Shown one piece after another: positions 14,601 through 26,300 of a stretch of DNA of 64,000 nt (positions within the stretch are counted from its first letter, which is position 1; each line of letters opens with the position of its first letter). The position numbers were made by a program, and so were the translations under genes. Origin of the DNA: Balanoglossus misakiensis (Eukaryota; Hemichordata); contig CM082594.2 of the NCBI GenBank assembly GCA_040954595.2, forward strand, positions 10,602,001 to 10,666,000. The letters are read 5' to 3'. Under the pieces are notes generated by a model. The model searched no databases. It was not told where the DNA came from and was given only the letters and a program-made list of their open reading frames with translations.

Positions 14601-16099
14601 TTTTTCGACTTTGCGAATTTTGAAAATTTGGTCATTTTTTGAAAAAACCATGGGTTATAGCTCAGGAAAATCGTGAAAAATCGACGATTTTTCGACTTTG
14701 CGAATTTTGAAAATTTGGTCATTTTTTGAAAAAACCATGGGTTATAGCTCAGGAAAATCGTGAAAAATCGACGATTTTTCGACTTTGCGAATTTTGAAAA
14801 TTTGGTCATTTTTTGAAAAAACCATGGGTTATAGCTCAGGAAAATCGTGAAAAATCGACGATTTTTCGACTTTGCGAATTTTGAAAATTTGGTCATTTTT
14901 TGAAAAAACCATGGGTTATAGCTCAGGAAAATCGTGAAAAATCGACGATTTTTCGACTTTGCGAATTTTGAAAATTTGGTCATTTTTTGAAAAAACCATG
15001 GGTTATAGCTCAGGAAAATCGTGAAAAATCGACGATTTTTCGACTTTGCGAATTTTCAAAATTTGGTCATTTTTTGAAAAAACCATGGGTTATAGCTCAG
15101 GAAAATCGTGAAAAATCGACGATTTTTCGACTTTGCGAATTTTCAAAATTTGGTCATTTTTTGAAAAAACCATGGGTTATAGCTCAGGAAAATCGTGAAA
15201 AATCGACGATTTTTCGACTTTGCGAATTTTCAAAATTTGGTCATTTTTTGAAAAAACCATGGGTTATAGCTCAGGAAAATCGTGAAAAATCGACGATTTT
15301 TCGACTTTGCGAATTTTCAAAATTTGGTCATTTTTTGAAAAAACCATGGGTTATAGCTCAGGAAAATCGTGAAAAATCGACGATTTTTCGACTTTGCGAA
15401 TTTTGAAAATTTGGTCATTTTTTGAAAAAACCATGGGTTATAGCTCAGGAAAATCGTGAAAAATCGACGATTTTTTGACTTTGCGAATTTTCAAAATTTG
15501 GTCATTTTTTGAAAAAACCATGGGTTATAGCTCAGGAAAATCGTGAAAAATCGACGATTTTTCGACTTTGCGAATTTTCAAAATTTGGTCATTTTTTGAA
15601 AAAACCATGGGTTATAGCTCAGGAAAATCGTGAAAAATCGACGATTTTTCGACTTTGCGAATTTTCAAAATTTGGTCATTTTTTGAAAAAACCATGGGTT
15701 ATAGCTCAGGAAAATCGTGAAAAATCGACGATTTTTCGACTATGCGAATTTTCAAAATTTGGTCATTTTTTGAAAAAACCATGGGTTATAGCTCAGGAAA
15801 ATCGTGAAAAATCGACGATTTTTCGACTTTGCGAATTTTCAAAATTTGGTCATTTTTTGAAAAAACCATGGGTTATAGCTCAGGAAAATCGTGAAAAATC
15901 GACGATTTTTCGACTTTGCGAATTTTGAAAATTTGGTCATTTTTTGAAAAAACCATGGGTTATAGCTCAGGAAAATCGTGAAAAATCGACGATTTTTCGA
16001 CTTTGCGAATTTTCAAAATTTGGTCATTTTTTGAAAAAACCATGCGTTATAGCTCAGGAAAATCGTGAAAAATCGACGATTTTTCGACTTTGCGAATTT

Positions 16100-16315
16100 T
16101 CAAAATTTCTTTAAATCTTGATAAAAACCATGGGTTATAGCTCAGGAAAATGTTCAAAAAACGACGATTTTTCGAGTTTGCGAATTTTCAAAATTTCTTC
16201 AAATCTTGATAAAAACTATGGGTTATAGCTCAGGAAAATGTTCAAAAAACGACGATTTTTCGACTTTGCAAATTTTCAAAATTTCCTTAATGTTTTGAAA
16301 AAAAATCATGAAAAT
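16100..16315. repeat. decayed right boundary of the satellite array
   Basis: The last units replace the TTTGGTCATTTTTTG segment with TTTCTTTAAATCTTGAT or a close variant and carry AATGTTCAAAAAACG in place of AATCGTGAAAAATCG. Similarity ends near 16310. Graded divergence at the edge of an otherwise homogeneous array is the usual appearance of a satellite boundary. Confidence 0.9.
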
Positions 16316-19300
16316 TGTGACAACCAGTTTCCATTTTACTATATATGTTTTATTTTCAAAAGTTTACTTACAGAAAGACAACAGATTCTACTTTTTACAA
16401 CAACTAAAACCAGCCGTAGTTATATTAAAAGCACCAGAGTTGTTAAATAATTGAGATTCAAGTTCATATCAACTCGATACAGGATCCATCTCCAGTAAGA
16501 AACACTTCTAGCATGGTTACTCAATGAACAAATTGACAACTATCTGACTGTGGTATATTAAGTACATGTACATAAATCATCAGAAGGGGGTAAGATGGAT
16601 CACACAAGGGTGGAAGGTTGGTTGAGCACTTTCACAGTCATTTCTAAATGAAATGAAATGTAATAATTCTGGAATCTAAAGAAGGTGATGGTCACTGACC
16701 AATGTGATCAGACAACTTAAGTCTCCCTTTTCCCTAAGAAATAATTCTTGCATGGTTAAAAAATCGGACAGAATTCTTCATTGTGTTATTATATAAGTTC
16801 TCTGTACATTCACTGATTTGTTGGCCCTGTTAAAGGGATACACTGAAATTACAGAAAATGTTCAAGGTTGTTTTTGACTTTGATAGTCTATGGCAGTTTC
16901 CAGTTATTTCATGAACTTTTACAATGCCATCTCTGCACAGACCTGTCATCTAAATTAATATTATCGATAGTATGATTTGGGCAAAATTAAAACTATGATC
17001 CTGAAAATGAATGGCATATAACTAATGACAGCGGATGTTAAAATTTAGATTTGGCAAATACCAAGCATTAGCGAGAGTGAAAACAGAGATATATGTAAAC
17101 CATTTGAAAGAATGTATATTGAAGAATTTTGAGACTCTAAGTCTTGTCAATGCTTTGTCCCTATTTCAAAAAAATATACATTTCAAAAAATATGTTTCAG
17201 TTAAATACAAACAGCACCAATTAATGATCAAAGGTCTTTAAAAAATGATTTTAAAATTCTCATCTTGTTAAAGTTTTTAAAATGCACAAAATTGTATCGT
17301 TGAATATAATATATGTGCCACAGATGTACAAAAGATAAAATAAAATCTGGAAAAGTTATGTAAATGAACAAAGAAGAAAATTACTTTTACATAATCACAA
17401 ATAATAATTTCACTGCCAAGAATTAATATTGGTAGAACTAGCTGTCACCCCCAAATTTATGTACATTGGTCCAATCTTGTTATTAAAAACAGTTCGGCTC
17501 AATCAACTTACAGGGGTGAATAGGTTATGTTTGATATGAAATCTTGGACTGTTAATGTCAACTCTGATGATTAAAGGTCCACTATCTGAAACTTGTGGCA
17601 AATTTTTCAGTATTTTTATTTTGTGTGTCAATTCAACCAGTCAACTTTGGACTTCATGCATTCTTCGATTGGAGAATAACACCCACTGTTGAATGACAAT
17701 CAATCACATGATTGTCTGCTGCCTGGTCTTCTGTAGTGCGCTAAATGTCAAAATATAGGTACCCAATTCAAAGGCCATGCTTCATTTCAGGTACCAGTGT
17801 ATCTGTTGTATTTCTTCAATGGGAAAATCCTAGCAATACTATTCTGTGACAATTTCAGCTTTGCATAAACACATCTTGTACATGGACGTATTATTTGTCG
17901 CATTTGAAATTCTGAATTTAACATGAAAGAGGGGTAAAACAATCCAGTATTTGATTAGGTTGGTGAGAAATATCTTTTTCTTATAATGCCTTTGGACAGA
18001 AAAAATGTTTGTTGTGGGAAAAATAAAAATATTGACATGACAAAGACATTCAATAGCATAAACTTTAGACACACACAAATTACACACACAATGATGTAAA
18101 AGCCTTTCAAAATTACTAAATCTACAGTACTCGTTTCTACTAGTGAAAATAAATCTTAGCAGTACATATTAAATATAAGTACATGTGCATTTCCTTTTAA
18201 AACCTTAAGTTTACCCCATTTGCATGTCCAGTTTCACTACAACAATATCTCAGTTGTATCTTGTTCCTTGCTTTGATTATCATATGTTTCATCAAAACAG
18301 GGACATAATATGCTTTGTGGCTTTGGTCCAAAATGAAATGGAAATGATATCAAATCAGTACTATGTTCATTGTCATCCGGCAGAGAAACTCTGTGAGTGA
18401 AAAGTTCGGACATTGTTTTGCAAGAATATATAGGAGCAACTTCATGCCATATTTACAGCTGTGTTTCTGGCAAGGAAAATTGTGTGGAGAAAAAAGAGGT
18501 TTAGCATTGCAATATATTATAAAGCAGTGCATAGTCAGACCACTGGCAGCTACATCAAAAACACTAGAATCTACGTCATATAAAAACTTGTCAACTAACC
18601 CCACACCAAAGTCTCTGAAGTGTTTCTTTACACTTCAGAGCCCAAAAACTACACTAGTACGCTTTTTTTGTCAGAAATGCAGGAAGACAAGCAGCTTATT
18701 TTTTTGGCAAGTTTTGAGGTTGAGTGCACAGAAAGCTTGAAAGTGCAAACCAGAGATCAAAATCATTTTGTCGGGGGTGTAAGAATTGGCTGCAACTTTA
18801 AGGTAAAGATGGGGAGGGGGGTTATCGGGACTGGTCAGATTGTAACATTCACATACTTCAACTGTGTTCTCGTATGAAGAAATATCAAAACATCAATATA
18901 ATAATAATGAAATGTCAATTGAAGTTGTATTACAAATGCCTGTAAACATTAAAACTGCATTTTCCAACTTAGCTCAAGTGTGTGAATATTACAATCCAAT
19001 CAACACTAGTGATCACTATGGTTGCAGCAAATTCTCAAACACAGCCCACAACTGATTTTGAATATTAAATATCACCTCAAAGTTTGGGATTTTTGTTTGA
19101 TGTTGCTGCGTGGTTCCCAGACTTCACAGACATCTTCTGTTGTGTTCGAACCATATTTCCTGACTTTTTTGTAATTGACTATTGTATGCCATGAATTCCA
19201 GGAGTTCTCTGGAAGAACAATCGGCGAAATTTTCCCACATTAAACTACAAACTGAGCCCAGTCTACAATAATCCAAGAACATGAAAATAAAGTACTTACT

Positions 19301-19992
19301 TCTGTCTCTGGAGATAGTCTTTTGTACATGTACTTTGGTTGTACTTTGTGTAACTATTATAGTCAAAATAAGATCTTTTCAAAAAGAATAAACATCCATT
19401 GAGTTTGATCAGGTTAGTGCATGTATCACACTTTTGCACACTCTGCAAAATGACTTGCTTCAGATATGACAAGATGGTCTCAAAATTGTATCACTATTTA
19501 CAATCATGTATCATTTATATTATTAAAATGTCACAGTATGGACAGAAGTCTGGCAATTAAAACTGTGTGTCCTGTGAGGATTGATATGTCCGTCACATGC
19601 GACTATACACATATGGTAAAAAGTATGGACACTATCTGCAAATATGGAAATGCTTTCTTTGAATTTGGAAACTGCTTCAATTTTAAAATACGGAAACTCC
19701 TAGAGTTCCAGTTATGTATAGCTGCAGACAGAAACACTGTCATGATATACAGAAGCATAAAATACCATTGTGACAAACATATCATGACATTTGCACCAGA
19801 GAATAAGGCACTGTTTGTGGACAGTCTGTAGCTCAGGAAACACTAACAGAGTCCCACGGAGGCCAGCCTTGGGCACGATCTCTGGAATAAAACTAAGAAT
19901 GCCTGCTTTTTTTTTAGAAACTGTAGAAAAATAAAGTGGCATCTTTGGCAGTGATGGCGTGGAGTTCCTTGAAGGTTGTGACGAGTGTATAA
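16316..19992. other. non-coding stretch downstream of the semaphorin gene
   Basis: No ORF here resembles a known family, and I see no RNA gene. The stretch lies 3' of the minus-strand semaphorin stop codon and must contain its 3' UTR. A minus-strand AATAAA (TTTATT on plus at 17615-17620) is a possible but distant poly(A) signal, so the real cleavage site is undetermined. Confidence 0.6.
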
Positions 19993-20363
19993 TTACATGG
20001 TTGGAAACCATGCATCCTTTTTCTCTTTGGCCTGGTGGATTGTCAGATTTTGAAAATAGGAAGGGTGTGACAGGTAACTACTGCCATTGGTGCCATTACT
20101 GCTGGCCATGCTTGTGCGTAGTCCTTTATTTGCTATACCTTCTTTGAAGAACAGCTCCCTGTAGCCTTCATTGACTGGGTCCGTGTCTCGGTCTCGCACC
20201 TCCACATTGTTGCTCTTTTTACGTTTCTTCTTGCAGCATATTCGCTGCACCAGAACAGCGATGACTACGCCCAACAGAAACGATGCGATCGCGATCACGA
20301 TGACGTAGGGATTGGCTAATTTACCTGGCCCGCCACACTGAGTAACCTTTTGGCATTTCACGG
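19993..20363 (-). CDS. SEMA5: SEMA5 exon 25: transmembrane helix, cytoplasmic tail, stop
   Basis: The last exon encodes residues 938-1060. A 20-residue hydrophobic helix (YVIVIAIASFLLGVVIAVLV) is followed by the stop-transfer cluster QRICCKKKRKK and a tail of about 80 residues ending DAWFPTM. The tail has no recognised motif. TAA is at 19995-19993. Confidence 0.93.
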
Positions 20364-23300
20364 CTGTGGATTGAAACAGAGAAAGGGTTGAAGTTGATTG
20401 ATCTCTGCGTTTTGACTGAAGTTTCTACCTCAACTGACTTTTCAGCAGGTGTATGGTATGCCAGGAGAACCAGAGACAAGAACCTGTTTGTGGAGATGAA
20501 TTAGAAAGACCTACCTTCAGGAATAGCGTTATATTGACAGACTTTACTCTCGGTCTTCGAGCCATCGCATGAACCCATAGATGTAAACCACAATCCACAT
20601 TTTCTGTATCTGTGTTGTCTGTTATCTGGACCACAAGGAGACCAATCACTCCATTCAAGCCAGCCATCAGGACCTGTCAAGATATATGCATATGGGTTCA
20701 TTTTTTTTTACTTCTAGAACTTTCAAGACAGACATCAACATTCTAGTTGCACCCTGGCTGTGAAAGTCTGGTCTTTAATGCACAATAAGGCTTTATTGCA
20801 TATTTAGGTATGAAAACCACACCTACTGTGTCTGTCCTATAATTACCTGGACATCCATAGGAATTGCATTTTCTTTCTTCCGTTGCATCTCCAGTGCAAT
20901 TGATCCCATTGCCAACAGGTGCTGGATTGGTACAGCTACGAACACGGCCTTGAATTCCTTCACCACAGCTAGCTGTACATTCTGTCCAATCTGACCAACA
21001 TGTCCATGAACCATTGACTGCAATAATGCATTAAATTTAGATTTATGACATACTCGGTATAAATCACGTCTTGCCATGTCCTTTACTGTACTGGACAAGA
21101 AGTATATAATACATAAATAAGTTTGTTTCAAAATGTTTGTATTTCTTTTGCTGGCTTACCTTTTACAATTTGAACAGGACACACAATACAGTATTTTCAA
21201 CTTTCTTGAAGCAAATTTCAGCAATTATTGTTGATACATACCACTGCAAACTTCTCTGGAACACACTTTTTGTTCAGTCTCGTCTCCAATGCAGTCATTC
21301 GCTGGTGAACCATCCAAGGGATGTTGACAATGTCTCGCTCGAAACTGAGTGCCTAAGCCACAACTAACACTACAGGGTGACCACGCAGACCATTGCAACC
21401 ACACACCGGATAATGATGAGATTCTTTTCTCTGAAACGCATACATATGTCAATTGTTAGTATCCAGTAACTGTTTATTACACATCGATCAGCAACTGCTG
21501 TCAATGTTGGGTGGCATCCAAATAAAGTATAATAATAATCTGACAGCTTACCTGATTCAACACAGGGATTATTCACGTTCGGACAGAACCTGAACTCTTC
21601 CTTCATGCCGGCATACCAGAAATCCTGCTCACTGGCCACTCTTGCTTTGAAGACGTGTTTGATCTTCTGCTCAAAGTAACCATTCTCTGTCTTGTTGTGC
21701 GCCACCCAAGGCCCCCACGGAGTCATCCTTCTCACTTCTGTGCAGACAAAAAAGAAAATGAATTATTTGTATTTAAATCTATGTGCTCAATTTTCTCCCC
21801 AGGAATAGCATAGCAGTTAATTTATTAAACAATAGAATTATTACGTAAATGAAGTTCTGGCGTTTCACTGAAATTAAAAGTATGGTCCTTTATACTTCAA
21901 TTGCTCTGGGGAGAACACTGCACGTATTGCTTGTGCCTGACAACTGACCACAAGGTTCATATTACACATCGTCTTACACGGTGGTCTGAGGCACTTGTTT
22001 GTCTAGAGAAGCAATGCTTCATGCTTGATGGATTTTCTTACCTGAACAAGGTTGTCGGTTACAGGGTTTGGATTCAGTGCTACATCCAGGACAATCGACT
22101 CCATCACAGAACCTGCTTCTTTGCTGTACGCCCCCATCACAGTGTTTGCTGCATTCGCCCCAGATAGACCACGATGACCACTCACCTACACATTGAGGTT
22201 GTGAAAAAATTCAAGTACAGTCAAACCTGTGTTAGTGGCCACCTCTATACAGTGGAAACTTATCTATAAAGGCCACTCCCTGTGTAATTTACATGTTCAT
22301 TACTTGATAGATGACCAGCTTTGACAAAATCATGAAGGTATCATGCAATGGCACCATAACAAGTAGTTTTCAATATACCTTTGCAAGTAGGATTGTTCAT
22401 ACAAGTTCCTTCCTGTTCAGCGATTCCAATGCAGTCATTTCCTCCATACTGAGGGGCTGGGTTGGTACATGATCTTTGACGTGTCTTCACAGCTGGTCCA
22501 CATGGCCTATCACACTCAGACCAGGCAGACCATTCTGTCCACCCGCCATCAACTGTCAATGAAAAATATATATTTTATAATCGTCACAGTGTCATAATGA
22601 CGCACAATATTAAGTGCCTTGTTATTTTTTTGAAATGTAACAGACTGCTGCAATAATTCAGCACTTGTATTATGATAGTTCCACTATAATTATGAACGGT
22701 TCTTTAAGCTTAAAAGTGTTTATAGACCAACGTCATTGGGTTTGGATGTTGACAGCAGTTTTGGCCAATAGAGTATGTAACTCATTATGGAACCTACCAT
22801 ACAAACAAGCAGCAGCCTTTTGAGATACGGAAAACTTTATTGCAAGCTCCCCTCTCCAATTTTTACTTTCTAAAGTTTTCTCCAATTCTGATATGCCAGA
22901 GGTGTACTGTGCAGATAGAGAACAGCTTGCTCCTTACCTGTGCAGTTGGTCACTTGTAGAGTTTCCCCAACACACTCCTGTCCACCACACTGTGGTGCTG
23001 GGTTGTCACAACGTCGCTGCCTGCACAGACATGTACGGTCACTGCCTTGGTTGTCACATGGCTCCCACTCAGACCAGTTGCCAAATCCACCATCAAGGGT
23101 GTCTGGTTCTATCATTGGGCAGCCTGTCATGTCTTGATGCCAGTGTTCAGGATTGCCACTGCAAAGAGAGATGTTGATTCATTTGATCACGACTTAAAAT
23201 CAAAACTATGTAATACAGTTAAACCTGTCTAAACTGAACCCTGATTTATCTCACTTGCACGCGAAATCCCACATCACAGAAAACAGTTGATGTAAATCTC

Positions 23301-26300
23301 ACCTGTCTTTGAATGTGATACACTTCTTCACTGCACCATCCCAACCGCAATATGGATCCATGGCTTTCAAACAGGCTCTGTAAAAATAAAACAATCATGA
23401 ATAGTATCTAGAAACTTTGTAAAATAATCAATTTTCTAGTGATACATGTTTATATTTTGTATGAGTGAAACGACTTACCTCTTAGATTTGTAGTTGTGAC
23501 ATCTATGCACAGGAATCTTAACAATCTTTTTCTGAGATCCAACAAACAGTGACCCCTGAAATGGATAATCATTAATACAGAACAGTGAACATCTCTTGTA
23601 AGAGTGGTTTGTGTTGCTGTGTATAGTCCTCATGTTTCAGAGTAAAACGTCCTGTATTATTTGTCAGTGATACTGGTGATATTGATAAGGAAAAAACGAC
23701 TTACCTCACTACTTTGAAGCTTGATTATTTTTATTGGTTCTGAATCTTTCTCCTGTCAAAGATAAATCATTAAAATTAATATGTGAAAAAGATATAATCT
23801 ATGCTATCCAATGTTTCGTTTTAATATCTGCACTAAATCAATTTGTCCTTGGTACACCTTTTCATACTGTAGATTGTGCTCTGCAAGTTTAACAGAAAAC
23901 TCTTTCAATGTTTGTTTGCATTTTTATGGATGAAAAGTTTTGATTTATGTCTGATTATCTGGATAATCACAAGGGCAAATCTCTTACTCTGAATGGATGG
24001 ATTTCCTCCACCAGACAGGCTTCAGTCTGTCCAACTGGAGTTGTAACTTTCTTCAAAACACCAGACTCTGTGCAAGTGGATAGGAAAGAATAAATCTGTC
24101 AAAACCATGCATGATACAAGAATGTGATTATTTCTAGTCCTGTGGTTTAAGGAAAGAGACAAAGTCAACATAAATGTTTCACTCACCTGTGCCAATAAAC
24201 ATAACATGGAAAGACTGTTCCTTGTTATGTACAACATCCACAACAATTTCAGTGAATCTAAAATCAAATCAAACACCACATAATGTGATTAATGGACAGA
24301 TTGATTGATTGAATGATTGAAATAAATTGCTCTAAACTACCAGGTAAATGCTTTTGTAATGATTTTCTCTTATACATGTACAGTGACATCTCAAATCAGC
24401 CATCCCAAATCATCTAAACTACTTTATAGAGTAAATATCCATAGAATTTTTCAACGTTTCATTCTTGATATTTTAGTGAAAATTGTGAAATGCCCCTACC
24501 TTTCATCATGCTTTTCCTCTATGTACAAAGGAGCATTCTGTATTGGCTGAACAGCTTCATCTATCAGTTGATGCCACCTAGCCTCTTCTAGTTTCCTGAC
24601 TGTCTGTTCAGGTCGTGTGTAATCAGTTCCCATGGTTCCACACTGATGGCAAAAATCAACACAGAAGTAGATAGTGAGTGTAACTGAAGACAATGTGGTA
24701 AAGGTCTAAGGTTAGATGCTCTCCTGTACATTGGCTATGTTGTGTGAAACTCTCACATTTCTTATACCCCAGTAACAGAAGAGTCGTGTTCCTTGAGGTG
24801 ACGAGTAAGAGACACACTTGGAAACCCACTATTAGAAGTATTATTATCCAGTACCTGAAAGTCAGGATTTGGGTTTGGTGTTCTGGTCCAAGCTGACTGA
24901 GCATTCTCCTGGTACTTAAATGATCCGGAAAATGTCTTATGGATAGCATTGGTGTCATAGGCACACACTGCAGATCCATGAATACTATTCCTGGAAGAGA
25001 ATAATGTACAAACAATTTTATAATCTTGACTTCATATTACCCATGGCAATTCAGAATTAGAATTAAAGAATTAGAATCTTGTCAGTCACTTCAAAAGAAA
25101 AACATTTATTTCTTGACACAAGAGATGAGTACTTACTTTGGAGTGGTAAAAACTACATAAGTTATATTTTCTTTTTCAATATAATATGTACTCTCTGAAA
25201 AATAAAACAGGTTCCATATAAATATCAAAAAATTAAACTTAATACGATCTATTAATATTTAGGATTTACCAGTCGCCACAACTGTTACAAGCGCCCTCAT
25301 GAGGTAGAAATTTGGTTGGGAGGGTATGCTCACCTATTTCATCGAAATAAAATGGAAATTCTCCGGGGAGAGAACAATTAAGCCTTGCTTTCATAAACGT
25401 TGTCCAGTTGTCTTCTAGTAAGAAGTGTCCTCCTGCGTCATTCTGTCGGGAAGAAAAGATAACAAGAAACTTTAGTGTCAACTTCGACCAACTGTCGGGA
25501 GGGGGGCACACATGGATCTTTCGATAAAAGCAGCTGAGTGTAAAAATTCGAAGCTCTCAGTCTGAAATGACTTTGGAAATCTGTTTACATTTAATCATCA
25601 TCTCTGCGATCCATTAAATTACGGGGCACAGGTGAACATTCTAAGGCTTTCAAGACTTGTAACTATTACTAGATGCATAATGCTCTAGGTATTTCAAAAC
25701 AGTTGTTGAAAGACGACAATCAAATTCAAATCTAAACTGACAGACTGTGCTGTGCAGATTCACATCACTGTGGTTTCAATGACAGGATTATCTGAAAGCT
25801 GACAACAATTTAATAACTGACTTTACTACAGGGGAAAATTTTGCTCAGTGAAATATAAGTCCTCGTTCTGCATTTCACTGGGCAAGGTCAAGCTATCACT
25901 CAGACATCAAAACCGACCAGCCAACGGTCGGGTCATCAAAGAGAGCGCACTTGCGGTTTTCAATCACCTTGTCATTTAGCACCCCTGGGAGATCCCTAAT
26001 GATTTTGATGTTTCCCTGAGAACAGCAGTGATCTGTGTCACCCACTATGCTATATCAAGTCAGGGATAATACTTATGCAAAATACAGCTGTGCGGACAAG
26101 TCCAGCTTCTTTTGAAGTAAAATCCCCAGGAAGCACACTGCTACTGGGCTTTCCTTCCCCTTACTTTTTGCTTAACCACAAACATGGCGATCCAGCCATA
26201 CATCCAGAATCCAGCCTGTTTCGTATTCAGACTCTAGCTGAGTCAACCGATTTAGATTGCTTGTGGGAGATGAATTTCACTAGAGCAACTTAAATTTTGA

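Larger units (their letters stand above)
1..16310. repeat. 87-bp tandem satellite array, about 185 copies
   Basis: The whole left quarter of the window is one head-to-tail array with an 87-bp period; for example the CCATGG of consecutive units falls 87 bases apart. Most units are identical. Each unit holds three odd-centred inverted repeats: TTTTTTGAAAAAA, GAAAAATCGACGATTTTTC and AATTTTGAAAATT, plus the palindrome CCATGG, so more than half of the unit is dyad-symmetric. Because 87 is a multiple of three, several frames stay open for many units, giving spurious ORFs of up to 1153 codons on the minus strand. Length variants of 86 or 88 bp arise mainly in the T-run/A-run palindrome. The array reaches the left window edge, so its true length is unknown. 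A pericentromeric or heterochromatic satellite is likely, but position on the chromosome cannot be seen. Confidence 0.98.

Noticed and set aside
38-15928. Long open reading frames across the satellite (up to 1153 codons on minus, 139 on plus)
   Set aside because: They exist only because the 87-bp unit is a multiple of three and lacks a stop in some frames. They break at every one-base length variant and are open on both strands at once, so there is no sign of coding constraint.
1-16310. CRISPR-like array
   Set aside because: Units are directly adjacent and identical with no unique spacers, and the window is clearly animal nuclear DNA.
1-16310. CENP-B box in the satellite
   Set aside because: No match to the TTCG...A..CGGG core of the CENP-B box; the TTCGAC word present does not extend to it.
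19993-20020. PDZ-binding motif at the SEMA5 C-terminus
   Set aside because: The tail ends PTM, with proline at position -2, which does not fit a class I or class II PDZ ligand.
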